Source: Lycium barbarum
Lineage: Eukaryota; Streptophyta; Magnoliopsida; Solanales; Solanaceae
Direction: 5' to 3'
Assembly (NCBI RefSeq): GCF_019175385.1
Contig: NC_083344.1
Location: 29,948,231 to 30,012,230, forward strand
DNA: 64,000 nt
The notes beneath the pieces are model-generated. The model was not told the origin of the DNA, searched no databases, and worked only from the letters and a program-made list of their open reading frames with translations. The position numbers and the translations under genes were made by a program. Shown one piece after another: positions 1 through 11,547 of this stretch; the first letter of the stretch is position 1, and each line of letters begins with the position of its first letter.

Positions 1-97
1 AGATCATGACATGCTAATTGCAAATGACTACAGTTAATAGATAATATGAGTGTCCAACTCGGGCACTAGTCACGGCCTACGGGGTTGGGTCGTGACA
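1..97 (+). mobile_element. Element J: 3' end of a plus-strand chromovirus LTR
   Basis: The window opens inside an LTR that ends in GGGTTGGGTCGTGACA, the typical terminus of these families. The next bases, AATAT (98-102), are the likely target duplication; the uninterrupted copy of the same target lies at 7453-7457 in the other LTR of I. The terminal 50 bases match, in reverse complement, the start of I's own LTR at 7180-7235. J is therefore a close relative of I inserted in the opposite orientation. Only this tip is visible, so it could be a solo LTR or a full element. Confidence 0.75.
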
Positions 98-2423
98 AAT
101 ATCCATAGCACATCGTATAGACACAACTGAACAAACTTATACAGAACCCACACATATGTCTACAGACCTCTAAGAGTATCGATAGCGAAATATGACGGGA
201 CAAGGCCCCGCCGTACCCCTAGATAAACGTATATATACATCAAAAGATCTGTACCAAAAGTCTATGCTCCGGAACAATGGAGCTCTCCAAGACAGCTGAG
301 TGGAAATCTTAAGCTGGAGGATCACCAAATCGAGTATCTGTACATGCGGGCATGAACGCAGGCCCCCGAAGAAAGGGGGGTCAGTACGAGATATGTACTG
401 AGTATATAAAGCATGAAATATAATAAATAGGATCATGACTGAAATAGGGATAACAGGAGACAAGTATGTCAACCAAAGATACCATTACGCTTGCCTTATG
501 AAATGTAACTCATGCATGTCAATATCATATATCATACCCGGCCCATTATGGGACTCGGTGAATAAAGTCATCATATGCCATCCTTGGCGCCATAATCACA
601 TCATCATATCATCACATCATCATACCATCATATCATTATATATATATACCGTACCCGGCCCTCTAGTGAGAGACTCGGTGAACAATGCAGTGAAACTGTG
701 CACGAGAACATACCCGGCCCGGGACTCGGTGAAAGATATAATAACAGTATGCACGAGCAGAGTAGTGAGTAACCATATGCAAATCAAATCATCATCTGAG
801 ACTCAATAGAATAGGTAGAATGAACTAACACTTGACTATCAACGAAGACAGTCATATCAAATATCCCTCGAACGTCATTATGAATTATGTCAAAAGGAAC
901 TTCAGGAACCATAGACACGTATCGAGACAATATGAAATAACTTATGGAGATCAAGAACATTAACCACCCCAGTGTCTCTAAGAATAGGAGCTTACACATT
1001 CATCGTTTGTTCATTTCATGTAAATCATGCCAAAAAGAAAGAAGGGTTAGCTTTACATAGTTGTCGTAGATCAACCGTAACCAAGCTTACTTCGTCGCTC
1101 CTTTAGCCTATTTAATATGAAAGTAATACTATTGTTAATAAACTACGATTTTCCAGCTTATAAATCTACAACCAATCATTTATAGGAATCATTTCTTAGT
1201 TCACACTTCTCGATTAGTATTTTGATTAGTGAAGAACCTAACGGAAATGGAGCAACATTTCCTCTATATAACTCGCCTAACCCGAACTTCCAATTAATCT
1301 CCTGTTATCACAGCAATACCAACAACAACAATAATACAAATATTCATATCAAATCCTTAAAATCCAGCCCATAAACAACTCAAACAACCCAATAACCTTT
1401 CTTAATCCTTTTCCAATCCAAATCATTAACATCTAAGATTATACACCAAACAGGCCAACATACGCTTTGTATACGATACGTTATACACTTCTTTCCTCCA
1501 AATTTAGGAGCCACATCACCAACAACACGACAACAACAAGAACAACAACACATGAACATAAAAGCACACTTTTAATCTTTCAACTCAACAAGAATAGCCC
1601 ACAACTTTATGAACATTTAATCCAATTCTTATTTCAACTATTCCATATAACAACTACAACCTTAATTATCATAATTCCTTCACTTTCATCACACAATCAA
1701 CCACAGCAACAACAATTAAACTCGATTAAATCGAAACAACTCCAATTCAACTCAACTCCTAATACCAATGAATTCATTCAATTTCTTACTTCCAATTTCG
1801 TCTAATACAATTTTAATCTTTCCATTACAACATCTTTAACTCCAATTACATTTCAAGATGAAGAAATCTTACCTTGAATTGATTAGGACAAATCCTATAA
1901 TAACTTGCTCAATTCGCACCACTTCTTCTTCCTCACTTCAACACCCCTAGGTTGTCGCCTTCTTGACGTTAGGAGATAAATTATTTTTTTACCATGGAAG
2001 CTGGCCGTGAGCTGCTCCAAATCTGCCATGGCCGTGAGTTGCCATGGCATGAAAGCTCTCTTTCTCTCAATTAGAATGGCAATTGAAAATGAATTATATG
2101 ACTAACATTAGCCATCAACATAGGTATTTATATGTTTTCTATCTATAGGACACCTATCCCACTATAATGAGTCATCACTTTTATTTATTATTATTTTAAT
2201 TCGGTGGGGCCCACTTAATTTCCTAATTAGCTAACTTACTTAATCTTAATTAATCCCTAATCTCCATTAATATTTCTACACCAATTGAATGTTACAAGCA
2301 ATCATGCACTTATTAAAAATCGAGAATTAAAAGCCCTTATCTCATGTCCAAAGTAATCTTGTCCTTGAATTCATGTCAATAAGCTTACGAATAGTCCGAC
2401 GTATAAAAATACAGGGTATAACA
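98..2423 (-). repeat. 3' LTR of element I (left, interrupted by J)
   Basis: This matches 7453-9769 almost base for base over 2.3 kb, with scattered substitutions and one 18 bp-scale length difference near 620-645. It ends in ATAACA at 2423, next to the polypurine tract. Read on the minus strand it holds the shared TATA/GGAAATG module (about 1243-1271), a 5' splice-like site (near 1058-1063, here decayed: the right LTR has ACATACCTG, this copy ACATAGTTG) and the three-hairpin block (343-401). Small reading frames inside it are duplicated only because LTRs are duplicated. Confidence 0.88.
343..401 (-). promoter_or_regulatory. Three-hairpin block in LTR of I
   Basis: On the minus strand: stem TCAGTAC/GTACTGA with a 7-nt loop, then CCCCC/GGGGG around TTTCTTC, then TGCG/CGCA around a short loop. 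All three stems are complete in this copy, whereas the right LTR (7699-7757) has lost pairs in stems 1 and 3. The same block occurs near the 3' side of the LTRs of A, C, D, F, G and H. Confidence 0.65.
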
Positions 2424-2459
2424 TCCTTCCCCCCTTTGGAACATTCGTCCTTGAATGTT
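2424..2459 (-). promoter_or_regulatory. Polypurine tract and upstream palindrome of element I
   Basis: Read on the minus strand, a near-palindrome AACATTCAAGGACGAATGTT (2440-2459) leads into a G-rich polypurine tract (2424-2437) that abuts the left LTR. This is where plus-strand DNA synthesis would be primed, and it fixes the left LTR as the 3' LTR. Confidence 0.8.
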
Positions 2460-5400
2460 AAACTAATCATGCACTCCCAATACTTCCTTAAACGTTCTTT
2501 TACTGAATTATGCCTTTCACATGCCTCTTTATTGGTCGATCCCTTCACTTTATTATAACACACACCAGCTCTCTCAGTAACCATGTCCATAATATTTGTT
2601 CTTTCTCTTGCCTTTCGAGGTGGTAATTCCACGTCGTTGTCTTTACTCTCCTTTTCATTTCGCAGTTGGTTGACGGTTGTATTGCGAGCTCTTCTGCTGA
2701 AATCTGACTCTCTCCCTGGTGCACGTAGTCTTAACTTGAGACTTTATTCTTCTATAGTTACTCTTTTAAGATGTATCGTTCACTTCATCTTACCTCTCAC
2801 GCGTACACGTCCCTCGTCGAGGTATTAGATTTGACAATCCCTGGAGTATTTCATGCCTCCGGTAACCTGTAGACCTTTCGTAGGTGTAACATTATTCTAC
2901 TTCAATAACCTTACATTGCTCTACCGTACAGTCCATATTCTGGAATCTTCGACCTCATAAATTACTCCTCGACTTCTTTAAAAGGGCTTTAACTGTCACA
3001 CTATTTTTTAGCTCTTAATCTCAATCCTTAGAGTTGGATATCAAGTAGCGCGGGAGTTTCCTCATATAATAACTTTATACCGCTGCTCTGTGATCTGACT
3101 ATCGTTAACTGGTATAGTTCAGAAAGAAGTTTTGATTTGACATATATATTCACTGTCATCCCATACCCCGGTTGTTATGATCGTCGTGCTTAAATCATTT
3201 CCCTTAATCCAACTTCTAACACTTTAAGCATATTATCTCGCATCGTTTCTTTATCTTTAATTCAAACCCTTCCATTGCGCCTCTTTAATCAGATTTGCTC
3301 TTAGTTTCTCTATCACAAATTATGTTGCAATCTTTACAAGAATATGCACCGGTGCTCGAATTAGCACAAGAAATACCTCAGCGTCGTTTCGGTAGTCTTT
3401 ATGCTTTACCATGCATTCCTCTCTTCTACCTTTCAATCAGTATCGAGACTCAACAATGGTCATGTCCTATTCGCCCTCAGTACCAGTCCTATCTCGGTAA
3501 TCTAGCTCAGACCATCTTATGCCTTCCCTCAATGTATCCGAAATATCACAACCGCATTGTTATTACTGAATCCTTACCCTTCTTATCAAGTACTCACTTG
3601 ATCTCATCCTTAGTTTACAAATATTCGTAGGTAGGTATTCTTGTACAACTTATATAAAACATATCCAATCTTAGTCATAGCCTTTCCTTCTCCTGATTCA
3701 TTCTGCCTTAGATATTTCATTCGTACAACTCGCAGCCTATCTTGTCATACTCCTTTCCTTTGATTCATCCTTTGATTTTTCTCATATCCTATTATAGGAC
3801 ATTCTCTATCCCTTCTCCTTACTACTTATAAGTCGCAATATCGTTGGCGAACAACTCTATTGCCAACATCTTAGCCTTTAACCCAGTATAGCGTAGCTAT
3901 CCTTTATAATATCTCTTAAGTGACTCGTTACCATTCTCTTGTCGTACTCTTTCTTTTGACCATTCACCCACTTGCTAATGTCATATCATACAAGATCTTT
4001 ACAAATGATCCTTGGTCTTGTCTCAAATACCATCCTGACTGCTATCTGTTTATCGCTGGCCTTCAGATCTTACTAACTTGTTTCAACAAGGGATCTCACT
4101 TGAAGTTTAAGCATCCATATCAAATATATTACAGCGTTAATCATTTCCATCTTACACTTGCACTTCTCTCACCTGCTTCCCCCCTTTAGGGTGTACTTAT
4201 ACCCTCACCTGTTTATATTCCGCTCTACGCCACTATTTCCAATCTTCAAATTCATCTGATCTCCCTTTTTTTTCATTCGCTTGGCTCACTGTACCATACC
4301 CATATCTTTTCTTTATGATTTATGATTTTGATTATCCACGTACGAAACCTTAACAAAATCGCGACGCGACGAGAACCTTTCTACATATAGTATAAAATCT
4401 CGTCTGACCATCTGTACTCAAGTAATGCAACCCATGTAGCAACTTATCCAAGGCCGCATTCCACTTACTCAAATCAGTAATTAATTAGTACTTATAGTCA
4501 TTCCAAACTCTCAATTAGGTAGCACTTATATCCTGATGATAAGTGTCCCAAGCTCTCTTACAACAGTATCTTTATCCCAACGGATATCATCTATTTCCTC
4601 TAATAAATTTACAATACATCATTTGTTCCTCAACCTACAGTCCCTGTCCTTTAAGGATTTCACTGTTTCCGAGGTGAAGTCATATATACGCAGCACTCCC
4701 TTATGCCTTATGCTCTTTCACTCTTGTCGTCTACCCAATGCTAACTTCTAACTTACTCAAAATCATATCAAATTCGTCTTACTAATGGTCTTATCTTACC
4801 ACCTTGTCTTCGTACTGCACCTTTAAGTTCATAGCTATATGTATCCCTTTTATTCTATACTCGTACTCAATTAATCACCTCTATCCTAGGTGTTTCCTTT
4901 TTAATTCTCTTACCATTTCTCCAGTCTATGTCCATCTGTTATTCTGTACACGAGGAATCTCATGCTACCTCCGTACCCCTCGGAAAACACTACTTCTGCA
5001 TAATCCCTTTCTTATTTAAAGCGTATTCTGTTCATCCCTATTTTTCCTTATCATACCAGTCATTTTTTGGCACTCATTCTGCTTCGTTGCTCATCTTTCT
5101 GTAGTTTGGTCTTTCACAACTCTGTCACTTATATTACTCATGTTCTCGGCTATAAATGCCGTAACCTATTATTGCACTGTCATCTCACTCACTTCCTTCT
5201 TATTCCCTTCTTTCAATTAATTCCTTCTTTTCTTGTGCTCGCTTTCATTTCCGTTATCATATAATTTGTATTCTGAACCTTCCCTATAAAAGAACTTCAT
5301 AAGTCTTTCTATTCGTTCTATATCTTACCTTTCCATTTCACATTTGCCTTTATACTTTAGTCGCATAGATCGCATCCTATCTCTTAGTCACTTCCTCACT

Positions 5401-6541
5401 AGGCTTTACGCATTTTCCTAACAATCCTTATTGTATTCACATAATATCCTGTTCATAATCAATCCTATGGTGTAACATTTCTTAACCATGTTCACGATTC
5501 TTACTATAATTTAACTACACTCTGTGGAGTAGGCGTACTTAACTTTTCACCCTTTTTGATCAATCTTATCCTTAATATCTCACAAGCTATCTTATCAATA
5601 CCTTCATATTTGTCATAACTCTTCCTCCTCCGTACTTTTATCTCAATCATACTATTACTCCTTTTTAATGTAAACTCGTCATAATTTATCCCTACTTATC
5701 AGTTCACTCGATACCTCAATAAAACGTCCTGTTAAGATTTGCTAGCCCTTTCTAAATCATCTTTTATTATCACAAGCCCTTCAAAATTGTCCTAACATTT
5801 CCTTTTTACCATATTGATCTCAACCTCATAATTACCATTGACACGACCTTTCAAGAATATTACGAACTTATATCTCATTCTCTTTTTATTTCTAGGAAAA
5901 TTTTGGCAGAGTTTCCTCTATATTTCTTACTACCCCAAAACCTGCACGCAGGACAAACCAACAATGCCTCACAGGACCAACCCATATACATATATATATC
6001 ATATCATATCATAGCCACATAGGGCTCCCCACATCAACAACAGTATGAAAATGATGAACTTACCTCGTATGTTCAACTCAAACTATACCTGTTATACTTT
6101 CCTGTTTACTTTCCCTTTCAATCTTTAGCTGCAGGTTTCAGTCATACCTGCAACATTCACACTATATCTAACATATATTCTTCTTACCGTTACTGATTCC
6201 TTTAGCTTCTTCTGTGCGCACCTTATAACTGACCTTATCAACAACATATATACACTCAATCCATTTCCTTACTATACTGACAATAACTTACCTTGATGAT
6301 GGCCAGTTTGCCATTCTGTATATACAAATTCTCATTATGAAACCTTGATATCCAACTTTCACCTGTATGCATAACTACTTTCCATCCTAGATTTCAAAAT
6401 TCCCATGGTGATGAGAACACCTTGGTCGATGTTACTCATAAATACTTGGTTGTCGGCCCCTTTGATTTCCGCTCGTCGCTATTAGGTAATAATCCATAGC
6501 AAATGCATATATATAGGAAATTTCAATAAAGTCTCATATAC
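2460..6541 (-). other. Non-coding interior of element I
   Basis: About 4 kb of strikingly pyrimidine-rich top strand (purine-rich transcript strand) with no long reading frame and no recognisable retroelement motif on either strand. Longest open frames are 60-111 codons and look random. This is the pattern of large retrotransposon derivatives whose coding region was replaced by non-coding sequence. Confidence 0.6.
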
Positions 6542-6983
6542 CTGTAGTCGATTGGTCTCTAGTCTGATTTGGTGATCTATAAGGTGAAGTGTGCTCCTCG
6601 TCATCATCTGCCCGCCATCTACTTGTCTGGCCTTCATCATCTTCCTCATCTGAGTCCGGGGAATGTAGATAACCGGGAAACTCCTAGTTTACCGACGACC
6701 AAGATAGGGGGCTGGGGTAATTTGTAATACTTACGGGGGTAGCCGGTCTAACGTGGTGCTCTGCCATAGGAGCAACTGGTACGGCCTCGGGTTCCGCCTC
6801 CTTGGATAGCAGAAACTCTGGAGGAATTGTCGTTGGGTCCTCCGAGAGGTCAGTCTCGATAGAATAACTGAGGCTCCTCCTGCTAGGTCCTGGAGCCTAC
6901 GGTCCTGAACATACCCTAGGGGCCTTCTTATCACCCCCACCATCTGAAGCTGACCTCTTGATCTCTCGCCAATCTGCACCGAC
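6542..6983 (-). pseudogene. Possible small spliced acidic ORF at the 5' end of I
   Basis: A minus-strand 3' splice-like site (CTGAC branch-like, pyrimidine run, TTGTAG) ends at 6984. It is followed by an open frame (6983 down to 6735) broken by one TAG near 6898 and ending at GTAAGT. A second acceptor-like CTCAG (6654-6650) then opens a short, very acidic stretch with SDEED- and DDDEE-like runs to a GTATAT at 6541. The position corresponds to where gag begins in A, C and G, but the peptide does not resemble Gag and I do not recognise it. It may be a captured fragment or a remnant. The frame and splice sites are inferred by eye only. Confidence 0.3.
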
Positions 6984-7163
6984 CTACAAGAAAAGAGGTC
7001 AGAAACAATCTTTCCTAGATTCAGGCTCTATCGCACGATCTAAGACAGAAGGAAAGATAACATCCTAAATGTCCTGTAGCTTCCTGTTTATAGATGTGGT
7101 GCACAACACACCGATAAACAAGACTCTACTAGACACGGTCTGTTGACACTCCGAGGAGGAACT

Positions 7164-7175
7164 GCTCTAATACCA
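7164..7175 (-). other. Primer binding site of element I
   Basis: The minus strand reads TGGTATTAGAGC, one mismatch (T for C) from the TGGTATCAGAGC that pairs with the 3' end of plant initiator-Met tRNA. It lies four bases inside the right LTR, which identifies that LTR as the 5' LTR. Confidence 0.85.
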
Positions 7176-7179
7176 CTTC

Positions 7180-9769
7180 TGTTACGACCCAACCCCATGG
7201 GCCATGACTAGTGCCCGAGTTGTACACTCATATACATACCTGTTAGATATAGTCAAACCGAATCTATGAAACAATATAGAAACTTGCATAAGAACTCCAA
7301 AGGTTCATAACGTCATCATATATATACATACTCAGACAACCTGTCTCCTGAAGAGTCACAACTAATCAAAACATAATATGATACGCAAGCCGACAAGGCT
7401 GCCACTACATATCAATATCATATGCAAGACGATAAGGCTGCCACTACATGTTAATATCCATAGCACATCGTATTGACACAACTGAACAAACTTATACACA
7501 ACCCACACATATGTCTAAAGACCTCTAAGAGTATCGATAGTGAAATATGACGGGACAGGGCCCCGCCGTACCCCTAGATAAACGTATATATACATCAAAA
7601 GAACTGTACCAAAAGCTTAGGCTCCGGAACAATGGAGCTTTCCAAGATAGCTAAGTGGAAATCCTAAGTTGGAGGATCACCAAATCGAGTATCTGTACCT
7701 TCGGGCATGAAACGCAGCCCCCCGAAGAAAGGGGGGTCAGTACGAGATATGTAATGAGTATATAAAGAATGAAATACAATAAAGAGGATCATGACTGAAA
7801 TAGGGATTACAGGAGACAAGTATGTCAATCAAAGATACCATTACACTTGCCTTATGAAATGTAACTCATGCATGTCAATATCATTTATCATACCCGGCCC
7901 ATTATGGGACTCGGTGAATAAAGTCATCATATGCCATCCTTGGTGCCATAATCACATCATCATATCATCACATCATCATATATATATACCGTACCCGGCC
8001 CTCTAGTGAGGGACTCGGTGAACAATGCAGTGAAACTGTGCACGAGAACATACCTGGCCCTTGACTTGGTGAAAGATATAATAACAGTATGCACGAGCAG
8101 AGTAGTGAGTAACCATATGCAAATCAAATCATCATCTGAGACTCAATAGAATAGGTAGAATGAACTAACACTTGACTATCAACGAAGACAGTCATATCAA
8201 ATATCCCTCGAACGTCATTATGAATTATGTCAAAAGGAACTTCAGGAACCATAGACACGTATCGAGACAATATGAAATAACTTATGGAGATCAAGAACAT
8301 TAACCACCTCAGTGTCTCTAAGAATAGGAGCTTACACATTCATCGTTTGTTCACTTCATGTAAATCATGCCAAAAAGAACGAAGGGGGTTAGCTTTACAT
8401 ACCTGTCGTAGATCAACCGTATTCAAGCTTACTTCGTCGCTCCTTTAGCCTATTTAATATGAAAGTAATACTATTGATAATAAACTACGATTTTCCAGCT
8501 TATAAATCTACAACCAATCATTTATAGGAATCATTTCTTAGTTCACACTTCTCGATTAGTATTTTGATTAGTTAAGAACCTAAGGGAAATCGGGCAGCAT
8601 TTCCTCTATATAACTCGCCTAACCCGAACTTCCAATTAATCTCCTGTTATCACAGCAATACCAACAACAACAATAATAGAAATATTCATATCAAATCCTT
8701 AAAATCCAGCCCATAAACAACTCAAACAACCCAATAACCTTTTGTTAATCCTTTTCCAATCCAAATAATTAACATATAAGATTATACACCAAACAAGCCA
8801 ACATACGCTTTGTATACGATACGTTATACACTTCTTTCCTCCAAATTTAGGAGCCACATCACCAACAACACGACAACAACAAGAACAACAACACATGAAC
8901 ATAAAAGCACACTTTTAATCTTTCAACTCAACAAGAACAGCCCACAACTTTATGAACATTTAGTCCAATTCTTATTTCAACAATTCCACATAACAACTAC
9001 AACCTTAATTATCATAATTCCTTAACTTTCATCACACAATCAACCACAGCAACAACAAATTAAACTCGATTAAATCGAAACAAATCCAATTCAACTCAAC
9101 TCCTAATACCAATGAATTCATGCAATTTCTTACTTCCAATTTCGTCTAATACAATTTTAATCTTTCCATTACAACATCTTTAACTCCAATTACATTTCAA
9201 GATGAAGAAATCTTACCTTGAATTGATTAGGACAGATCCTATAATAACTTGCTCAATTCGCACCACTTCTTCTTCCTCACTTCAACACCCCTAGGTTGCC
9301 GCCTTCTTGACGTTAGGAGATAATTTTTTTTTTTTTACCACAGAAGCTGGCCGTGAGCTGCTCCAAATCTGCCATGGCCGTGAGTTTCCATGGCATGGAA
9401 GCTCTCTTTCTCTCAATTAGAATGGCAATTGCAAATGAATTATATGACTAACATTAGTCATCAACATAGGTATTTATATGTATTCTATCTATAGGACACG
9501 TGTCCCACTATAATGACTCATCACTTTTATTTATTATTATTTTAATTCGGTGGCGACCACTTAATTTCCTAATTAGCTAACTTAATTAATCTTAATTAAT
9601 TCCTAATCTCCATTAATATTTCTACACCAATTGAATTTTACAAGCAATCGTGCACTTATTAAAAATCGGGAATTAAAAGCCCTTATTTCATGTCCAAAGT
9701 AATCCTGTCCTTTAATTCATGTCAATAAGCTTACGAATAGTCCAACGTACAAAAATATGAGGTATAACA
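7180..9769 (-). repeat. 5' LTR of element I (right, complete)
   Basis: A 2,590 bp LTR running from TGTTACGACCC to GGTATAACA. Minus-strand landmarks, in transcription order: TATATAGAGGAAATGCTGCC core module (8585-8611), 5' splice-like site ACAGGTATGTAAAG (GT at 8402-8401), an eroded three-hairpin block (7699-7757), and the primer site just outside. A run of degenerate CCGGCCC...GACTCGGTGA units lies at about 7890-8075. Confidence 0.88.
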
Positions 9770-10546
9770 ATTATGGTTAAAGGAAGAGTGAAGAAATAAG
9801 AAAGATTTACATCCAAGATTATCCTCCAAATATCCTTAAGAACCGTTCCCTCGAGTTAAATATCGCAATGGGACATAATGTAGGTCTAAGGGCTTTTAAC
9901 ACTTTATTAATGCTACTAACTGCCCGTCACCCGCCTTAGCGGCGCCGCCCCAGCGGTCAAGCCTAAAACGCATGGACCGCTTCAGCAGCAAGGTTACAGC
10001 CCCAGCGGTACCGGTGTCGTGGTACTGGTGCCGCCAAAGCGGGCACAAGACACCAGAAAAATTCCCGAATTCCTCAATTCGATCTGATTTTTTGACTAGT
10101 TCCCGAGGCCATCTACTCACACACCATACATATACACACACATAAAAATGTGCTATGAACGAGCCCGCGGTCTAAAAATTCCCAACGGAAGTCACGTTGA
10201 CCGAGTCAACCCCGATGCCTTAATTCTAATTTCCCAACCCAAGTCCCGAAATGCATCCAAGTGCATTGGGAAATGAACTAAATACACACCCAAGTACTAA
10301 ACGACCATCCGGACCTCTCATAATCAATGAAATTCTGAAAAGGGTCCGTTTACCCTAAAGTCAACTTTAGGTCAAACATTTTTCACTTAAAGCCTATATA
10401 TCCCAAAAGTTGTTCGAATCCGGTCTAGACACCTCGAGAAGCGTCTCAACGGTCCCCTCGGGTCAAAAGTGAGCTAATCAATACTCGGGAATAGGCAAAA
10501 ATACCAAAAATACCAAAAAGACTATAACGACCAAAGGGCTGTTACA
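9770..10546 (-). repeat. Remnant of the 3' LTR of element E
   Basis: The sequence ends in GGGCTGTTACA at 10546, the reverse of a TGTAACAGCCC LTR start, directly beyond the pol fragment of E. The other part of the LTR is displaced by element I at 9769/9770. It contains a GC-rich island at about 9920-10050 with repeated CCCCAGCGG and GCCGC units, and an AATAAA-like motif in minus-strand sense nearby. Nothing in it codes for protein. Confidence 0.7.
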
Positions 10547-10553
10547 TCAGATA

Positions 10554-11547
10554 CTAATTGAACCGTCGCTCATCCTCGAGCGAAGAAAAGAAGGAAAGTA
10601 GAGAAATACTTGAATCAGTGAAAAATTGGGGATATCGGCTGTGCATGTCGGACTCGGTTTCCCAAGTAGCCTCTTTCACAGGATGGTGCTTCCATTGCAC
10701 CTTCACGGAAACAATTTCCTTTGACCTCAACTTCTGAACCTGCCTATCCAAGATCGCGATAGTCTCCTCCTCATAAGTCAAATTCTCATCAAGCAATATA
10801 GAATCTCAACGGATAATGTAGGTACCGTCGGCATGGTACTTCTTTAGCATCGAAACTTCAAAGACCAGACGAACTCCCGCCAAGCCTGACGGCAATGCTG
10901 ACTCATAAGCTATATCACTGATACAATCCGCAATATCAAATGGATCAATGTACCTGGGGCTCAGCTTTCCCCTCTTACCAAACCTCATAACACCCTTCAT
11001 GGGTGAAACCTTCAATAGAACCTGGTCACTTATAGCAAACTTCAAATCCCAAACCTTCCGGTCCGCATGCATCTTTTGTCGACTCTGAGCTGCCAAAAGC
11101 TTGACCTGAATAACTCTCACCCTATCAAGGACTCTCTCAATAGATTTGTGCTCCAAGGTTGAGCCTCGAACCCATCAAACCAACCAATCGGATATCTACA
11201 TCTCCTACCATATAAGGCTTCAAAATGCGCAATGCCAGTACTTGAATGATAACTATCATTGTACGCAAACACTACCAAGGGTAGGTGTTGATCCCAATGA
11301 CCACTGAAATCAATAACATACGCTCTCAACATGTCCTCGAGCACCTGAATAGTCCGCTCAAACTGGCCATCGGTCTAGGGATGGAAGGCTGTACTATGAT
11401 CCAATCGGGTACCCAACCCCACGTGAAATGCCCACCAAAATTGGGAGGTGAAGATAGTACCCCGATCAGATACAACAGAAATAGGAACCCCATGTAATCT
11501 CACAATACCCCAAATACACATCTTAGCTAACTTCTCCACGCTATAGG
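10554..11547 (-). pseudogene. pol: Element E: integrase C-terminal half and chromodomain-like tail, broken
   Basis: The minus strand encodes the later part of a Ty3/gypsy Pol. It starts within the integrase catalytic core ([14 protein letters not shown], the second catalytic Asp), continues through QVLEDMLRAYVIDF-like and NDSYHSS-like segments and the [25 protein letters not shown]-region motif, and ends with an ILDRQVQKLRSKE chromodomain-like tail and a stop at 10554. The reading frame is broken by a TAG near 11375, a frameshift near 11150 and a further stop near 10800. The missing N-terminal half is cut off exactly at the border of element D (11548), with ATAGG (11543-11547) as the presumed target site. 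The rest should resume beyond D's far end, outside the window. This is the oldest layer of the nest. Confidence 0.9.

Larger units (their letters stand above)
98..9769 (-). mobile_element. Element I: non-autonomous minus-strand LTR retrotransposon
   Basis: Two LTR copies in the same minus orientation (98-2423 and 7180-9769) flank a 4.76 kb interior. The interior has a polypurine tract beside the left LTR and a Met-tRNA-like primer site beside the right one. No gag, protease, RT, RNase H or integrase motifs are visible in the interior, so the element would need proteins from a relative. The left LTR lacks its outermost ~270 bp because J is inserted there, and the rest lies outside the window. 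On the right the LTR ends at 9769 inside the LTR of E; the flanking ATTAT may be half of a target duplication whose partner is beyond position 1. Confidence 0.85.

Noticed and set aside
1467..1805. 112-codon open frame repeated at 8810-9025
   Set aside because: It lies in both LTRs of I, with AT-rich random-looking composition; duplication of the LTR explains the repetition.
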